Below are positions 6,249 through 9,556 of a stretch of 9,556 nucleotides of DNA, piece after piece. The position numbers and the translations under genes were made by a program. The stretch is from Actinomycetes bacterium (GTDB lineage: Bacteria; Actinomycetota; Acidimicrobiia; Acidimicrobiales; Palsa-688). The stretch is from assembly GCA_021819345.1 (NCBI GenBank), contig JAKARG010000096.1, positions 1-9,556 of the forward strand, in the 5' to 3' direction. Within the stretch, counting starts at the first letter, position 1. Each line of letters begins with the position of its first letter. The notes beneath the pieces are model-generated. The model was given only the letters and a program-made list of their open reading frames with translations. It was not told the DNA's origin and made no database searches.

Positions 6249-7799
6249 GTGAGGGTGCCGTTCAACGTCGGGGACTTCTTGCGTCGGGGAGTCGAGGTCT
6301 ACCCCGAGCTGCCTGCGGTGGTGGACGAGCCGGGAGTGCCGGGCTCGTTCGGGACGATCACCTACCGCCAGCTCGACGCGCGTGCACGCGGTCTCGCCAT
6401 CGCCCTTGAGGACCTCGGTGTCGGGGTGGGCGAGCGGGTGGCGATCGTGAGCCCCAATGCAGCCCGGTTCCAGACCGCGTTCTTCGGGGTGAGCGCCTAC
6501 GGGCGGGTCCTGGTCCCGATCAACTACCGGCTGAACGCAGAGGAGATCGGCTACATCGTCGAGCACTCCGGGGCGTCGGTGCTGCTCGTCGACCCGGAGT
6601 GCGACGCCGCCCTCGGCTCGGTCGGAGCACGGCACCGCATCGTGCTCGACGGGGTCGACGACTCGGCGCTGTGGGCGGAAGCACCTCCGGGTCGGTACCC
6701 GAAGGAGTGGGGGGGCGGGGAGGACGACACCGCGAGCATCAACTACACGAGCGGGACCACCGCGCGCCCGAAGGGGGTGCAGCTCACCCACCGCAACTGC
6801 TGGGTGAACGCCGTGACCTTCGGTTGGCACGTCGGGGTCTGCGAGCAGGACGTGTTCATGCACACCCTGCCGATGTTCCACTGCAACGGCTGGGGCATGC
6901 CCTACGCCGTCACTGCGATGGGGTGCCGGCAGGTGGTGGTCCGCAAGATCGACGGGGAGGAGATCCTGAGGCGCATCGAGCAGCACGACGTGACCCTCCT
7001 GTGCGCGGCTCCCGCGGTCGTCAACGCCATCCTCGACGCCGCCGCCGTCCGTGCGGCGCGCGCCCAGTACGTGCCGGGGTCGAGCGTGGTCCGAGTGGTC
7101 GTCGCCGGCGCTCCGCCACCGTCGCGCACCATCGAGCGGGTCGAGACCGACCTCGGCTGGGAGCTCATCCAGATCTACGGCCTGACCGAGACCTCGCCGC
7201 TGCTCACCATCAACCGGGCACCGGTGGCCTGGGACGACAACCCGCCGCATGTCAAGGCCCGTCTCCAGGCACGCGCCGGGGTCCCCGCGGTCGGTGTGCG
7301 GGTCCGGACCGCTCCCGACGGGGAGGTGCTCGCCCGCTCCAACCACGTCTTCCACGGCTACTGGGACCAGCCCGAGGAGACCGCCAAGGCGATGGCGGAC
7401 GGGTGGTTCCGCACCGGCGACGAGGGCTATGTCGATGCCGACGGGTACCTGGTGATCTCCGACCGGAAAAAGGACGTGATCATCACCGGCGGGGAGAACG
7501 TGAGCTCGGTGGAGGTGGAGGACTGCCTCTACCAGCACCCTGCGGTGGCCGAGGTGGCGGTGATCGGCGTTCCCGACGACAAGTGGGGTGAGACGGTCAA
7601 GGCACTGGTGGTGCTGCGAGCCGGCTCCGAGGCCGCCGAGGCCGATCTGATCGCATTCTCACGGGAGCGCCTGGCGCATTTCAAGTGCCCGACGTCGGTC
7701 GACTTCGTCGACAGCTTGCCCCGGACCGCCACCGGGAAGCTCCAGAAGTTCAAGTTGCGCCGGCCCTACTGGGAGACCCGCCCTCGCCGGGTCAACTGA
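6249..7799 (+). CDS. AMP-forming acyl-CoA ligase (fatty-acyl / DmdB-like)
   Basis: Cytosolic ligase joining a carboxylic acid to CoA through an acyl-adenylate. It has 516 residues, typical for the ANL superfamily. The motifs appear in order: phosphate loop TSGTTARPKG (167-176), TLPMFHCNGWG (206-216), YGLTETSP (310-317), GWFRTGDEGYVDADGYL (385-401), SDRKKDVIITGGENVSS (404-420) and PRTATGKLQK (491-500), with Lys497 as the adenylation lysine. The HCNGW motif and the surrounding stretch resemble the medium-chain acyl-CoA / 3-methylmercaptopropionyl-CoA ligase branch (DmdB, plant AAE-like) rather than acetyl-CoA synthetase. The exact substrate cannot be read from sequence. The phosphate loop carries Ala172 where most relatives have Gly. 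The start is GTG 6249, supported by AGGGGAG upstream. It is divergent from the deacetylase, convergent with the glucosidase, and appears monocistronic. Confidence 0.93.
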   Translation: MRVPFNVGDFLRRGVEVYPELPAVVDEPGVPGSFGTITYRQLDARARGLAIALEDLGVGVGERVAIVSPNAARFQTAFFGVSAYGRVLVPINYRLNAEEIGYIVEHSGASVLLVDPECDAALGSVGARHRIVLDGVDDSALWAEAPPGRYPKEWGGGEDDTASINYTSGTTARPKGVQLTHRNCWVNAVTFGWHVGVCEQDVFMHTLPMFHCNGWGMPYAVTAMGCRQVVVRKIDGEEILRRIEQHDVTLLCAAPAVVNAILDAAAVRAARAQYVPGSSVVRVVVAGAPPPSRTIERVETDLGWELIQIYGLTETSPLLTINRAPVAWDDNPPHVKARLQARAGVPAVGVRVRTAPDGEVLARSNHVFHGYWDQPEETAKAMADGWFRTGDEGYVDADGYLVISDRKKDVIITGGENVSSVEVEDCLYQHPAVAEVAVIGVPDDKWGETVKALVVLRAGSEAAEADLIAFSRERLAHFKCPTSVDFVDSLPRTATGKLQKFKLRRPYWETRPRRVN

Positions 7800-7821
7800 G
7801 CCGCTGATACCTGCTGCCCGT

Positions 7822-7871
7822 CTGGGCTCCGGTCGCCCGCCTGGGCTCCTTTCGCCCGGGCTCCGGTCGTC
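7822..7871. repeat. Imperfect GC-rich direct repeats between convergent genes, possible terminator
   Basis: Two adjacent 19-bp units, at 7822-7840 and 7841-7859, both begin CTGGGCTCC and share TCGCCCG. A third partial copy with GGGCTCCGGTCG follows at 7858-7869. CTGGGC at 7841-7846 can pair with GCCCGG at 7854-7859 across a short loop (one G-T pair), giving a modest hairpin. The 72-bp gap is the only place for terminators of both convergent genes, but no T-tract is present. Confidence 0.55.
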
Positions 7872-9556
7872 TCATCGCCGCCCGCCCAGGCGCCGGTCGG
7901 CGATCAGGTCGAGCACCAGACCGGTCCAACCGGTCTGGTGGGACGCCCCGAGCCCGGCACCGGTGTCGCCGTGGAAGTACTCGTGGAACCAGATCTGGTC
8001 GGTCCACCCCGGTCGCTCGGAGAGGGTGCCCGCCCCGCCGACCGGGCGGCGGCCGTCGGCGTCCCGGAGGAAGATCGACACCAGCCGGCGCGCCAGGTCG
8101 TCGGCGACCTCGCCGAGGGTGAGCTGGCGACCCGACCCAACCGGGTGCTCCACCCGGAGGTGGTCGTGGAAGTAGCGGCCGTAGCGGTCGAGGGACTCGA
8201 TCATCAGGTAGTTGAGCGGGAACCAGACCGGCCCCCGCCAGTTGGAGTTGCCCCCGAAGAGGTAGTTGGTCGACTCGGCCGGCTCGTAGTCGATGCTCGC
8301 GCTCTGGCCCCCGAGCTCCATCGAGTAGGGGTTGTCGCGCAGGCGCGCACTGAGCGAGCGCAGCCCGTGGTCGGAGAGCAGCTCTTCGGGGTCGAGGACG
8401 CGCCGCAGGACCCGCACCAGTCGGTCCCGGTCGACCACCGACAGCAGGCGGGCGCCCTCGTGTCCCGGGTCGTTCAGGTGGGAGACGTGCTCGGCGTAGC
8501 GAGGCTTGTGCCGGGAGAACCAATCGAGGCGCCGGCGGAAGTCCGGGAGGTCGGCGATGTCGGCGTCCTCCAGGATCGCAGCAGCGAACAGGGCGATGCT
8601 CCCCGCGATCGACACCACCCGGATCGGAGTGCGAGCCCCGTCGTCGTGGACCAGCACGTCGTAGAAGAACCCGTCCCCGTCGTCCCAGAGGTCCTGCTCG
8701 CTCATCGCTGCGGCGATGTAGGTGAAATGCTCGAAGAACTTGGTGGCCAGGTCCTCGTAGACATGGTCGTGATGGGCCAGGCGTAGTGCGATCTCGAGCA
8801 GGTTCAAGGAGAACATGGCCATCCAGGCCGTACCGTCGGACTGCTCCAGGCGCGCCGCGCCCGGAAGAGGGCGGGACCGGTCGAACAGGCCGATGTTGTC
8901 CAGGCCGAGGAACCCACCCTCGAACACGTTGTCCCCGGAGGCGTCCTTGCGGTTGACCCACCAGGTGAAGTTGAGCACGAGCTTGTGGAACACCCGCTCC
9001 AAGAAGTCCGTGTCGAGCGACCCGTCGCCGCCGCGCGCCGCTCGCTTGGCGGCGTCGATCTCCGCTACGCGCAGTGCGGCCCATGCCTGGACCGGGGGGT
9101 TCACGTCGCCGAAGTTCCACTCGTATGCCGGCAGTTGGCCGTTCGGGTGCTGGTACCACTCCCGCCCGAGCAGGATGAGCTGGCGTTTGGCGAACGCCGG
9201 ATCGAGGTGGGCGAGGGCTACGCAGTGGAAGCCGAGATCCCACGAGGCGTACCACGGGTACTCCCACGGGTCGGGCATGGAGACCACGTCCTCGTTGTCG
9301 AGGTGCTTCCAGTCGGCATTGCGGACGGTCTTCCGCTCCGGCGGCGGAGGCGGCTGGCCGGGGTCGCCGGCGAGCCAGCGCTCGACGTCGTAGTGGAAGT
9401 ACTGCTTGGACCACAGCATGCCGGCTGCGGCCTGGCGGAGCACGAGCGCCTCCTCGGCGCTCGCGTCCTCGGGGGTGAGCGCCGCGTAGAAGTCGTCGGC
9501 TTCGCGCCGGCGATCGGAGAGGACCCGGTCGAAGCCGTCCCCGAGGTCCGCGTCGG
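7872..9556 (-). CDS. GH63 / MGH1-like glucosidase, C-terminal two-thirds (partial)
   Basis: Glycoside hydrolase with an (alpha/alpha)6-barrel of the GH63 / MGH1 type, usually annotated simply as glucosidase. The frame is open to the window edge: reading leftward from 9554 it continues into a GTG at 9443 that begins no new protein, so the start is outside. The visible part is 560 residues. Bacterial proteins of this type are commonly near 880-900 aa, so about 300 N-terminal residues are missing. Family landmarks are MLWSKQYFHYDV, MPDPWEYPWYASWDL, WEFGD-like YEWNFGDVNPP, FEGGFLGLDNIGLFD, NSNWRGPVWFPLNYL, and C-terminal WFHEYFHGDTGAG followed by HQTGWTGLV. By analogy with GH63, the Asp of SWDL (codon 9237-9239) is the probable acid and the Glu of FHEYF (codon 7980-7982) a candidate base. 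No signal can be judged. The natural substrate is unknown; alpha-glucosides or alpha-mannosides are possible. Confidence 0.92.
   Translation of the reverse strand, partial: DADLGDGFDRVLSDRRREADDFYAALTPEDASAEEALVLRQAAAGMLWSKQYFHYDVERWLAGDPGQPPPPPERKTVRNADWKHLDNEDVVSMPDPWEYPWYASWDLGFHCVALAHLDPAFAKRQLILLGREWYQHPNGQLPAYEWNFGDVNPPVQAWAALRVAEIDAAKRAARGGDGSLDTDFLERVFHKLVLNFTWWVNRKDASGDNVFEGGFLGLDNIGLFDRSRPLPGAARLEQSDGTAWMAMFSLNLLEIALRLAHHDHVYEDLATKFFEHFTYIAAAMSEQDLWDDGDGFFYDVLVHDDGARTPIRVVSIAGSIALFAAAILEDADIADLPDFRRRLDWFSRHKPRYAEHVSHLNDPGHEGARLLSVVDRDRLVRVLRRVLDPEELLSDHGLRSLSARLRDNPYSMELGGQSASIDYEPAESTNYLFGGNSNWRGPVWFPLNYLMIESLDRYGRYFHDHLRVEHPVGSGRQLTLGEVADDLARRLVSIFLRDADGRRPVGGAGTLSERPGWTDQIWFHEYFHGDTGAGLGASHQTGWTGLVLDLIADRRLGGRR
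7914..7940. repeat. Perfect 11-bp inverted repeat in the 3' end of the glucosidase gene
   Basis: CACCAGACCGG at 7914-7924 and CCGGTCTGGTG at 7930-7940 are exact reverse complements around a 5-nt loop. In the glucosidase reading it encodes part of HQTGWTGLVL near the C terminus, and it lies 115-140 bp past the acyl-CoA ligase stop. It would form a very stable hairpin in either transcript. The peptide it encodes appears conserved in the family, so the symmetry may be partly a by-product of coding. Confidence 0.85.

Noticed and set aside
6179..6265. Longer deacetylase from TTG 6265
   Set aside because: It would overlap the divergent ligase start and ribosome binding site and adds residues before the hydrophobic segment that look non-coding. 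GTG 6178 is simpler.
7792..9414. 540-codon alternative minus-strand frame overlapping the glucosidase
   Set aside because: It is extremely Arg/Pro-rich and in a different frame from the motif-bearing glucosidase reading.
9441..9443. GTG at 9443 as the true start of the glucosidase
   Set aside because: The frame stays open to the window edge and the upstream residues (FDRVLSDRRREADDFYAALTP) fit the family, so the gene is truncated by the window rather than starting here.

Overview
The window is about 9.5 kb of very GC-rich DNA with tightly packed genes, frequent GTG starts and coding frames dominated by G/C third positions. Together with a fused B12-dependent acyl-CoA mutase and an apparently leaderless mRNA start, this points to a high-GC actinobacterium. 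An Acidimicrobiia-like lineage is plausible, but the sequence alone does not prove it. I see no tRNA, rRNA, CRISPR array, insertion sequence or phage gene.

Layout. (1) At the left edge, 2-91 (+) is the last 29 codons of an MBL-fold metallo-hydrolase. (2) A 99-bp gap follows, carrying a perfect 16-bp palindrome over a probable -10 box. (3) 191-3571 (+) is icmF, the fused isobutyryl-CoA mutase with B12 domain, G-protein chaperone and mutase in one chain; its linker contains an in-frame 18-bp tandem repeat. (4) A leftward cluster of three envelope-type genes runs from 6178 to 3568: a polysaccharide deacetylase with an N-terminal membrane/signal segment, a ZnuA/TroA-like lipoprotein lacking the family's metal-binding histidines, and a class C beta-lactamase-like serine hydrolase. 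The last two overlap by 8 nt, and the hydrolase stop overlaps the icmF stop within a single CTAG. (5) A 70-bp divergent intergenic region leads rightward to an acyl-CoA ligase at 6249-7799 (+). (6) A 72-bp convergent gap with imperfect GC-rich repeats separates it from a large GH63/MGH1-like glucosidase on the minus strand, which runs off the right edge.

Functionally, icmF and the acyl-CoA ligase both belong to acyl-CoA metabolism: carbon-skeleton rearrangement of isobutyryl-/butyryl-CoA, and ATP-dependent activation of a carboxylic acid. They are separated by the envelope cluster and are not one operon. The deacetylase, lipoprotein and serine hydrolase may form one transcription unit acting on wall or surface glycans; that is inference from order and spacing. 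The glucosidase is an independent carbohydrate gene.

The most interesting items are the palindrome on the leaderless icmF promoter, the repeat in the IcmF linker, and the orphan TroA-like lipoprotein with its ligand histidines replaced. I do not see a clear new multi-gene defence or mobile system.
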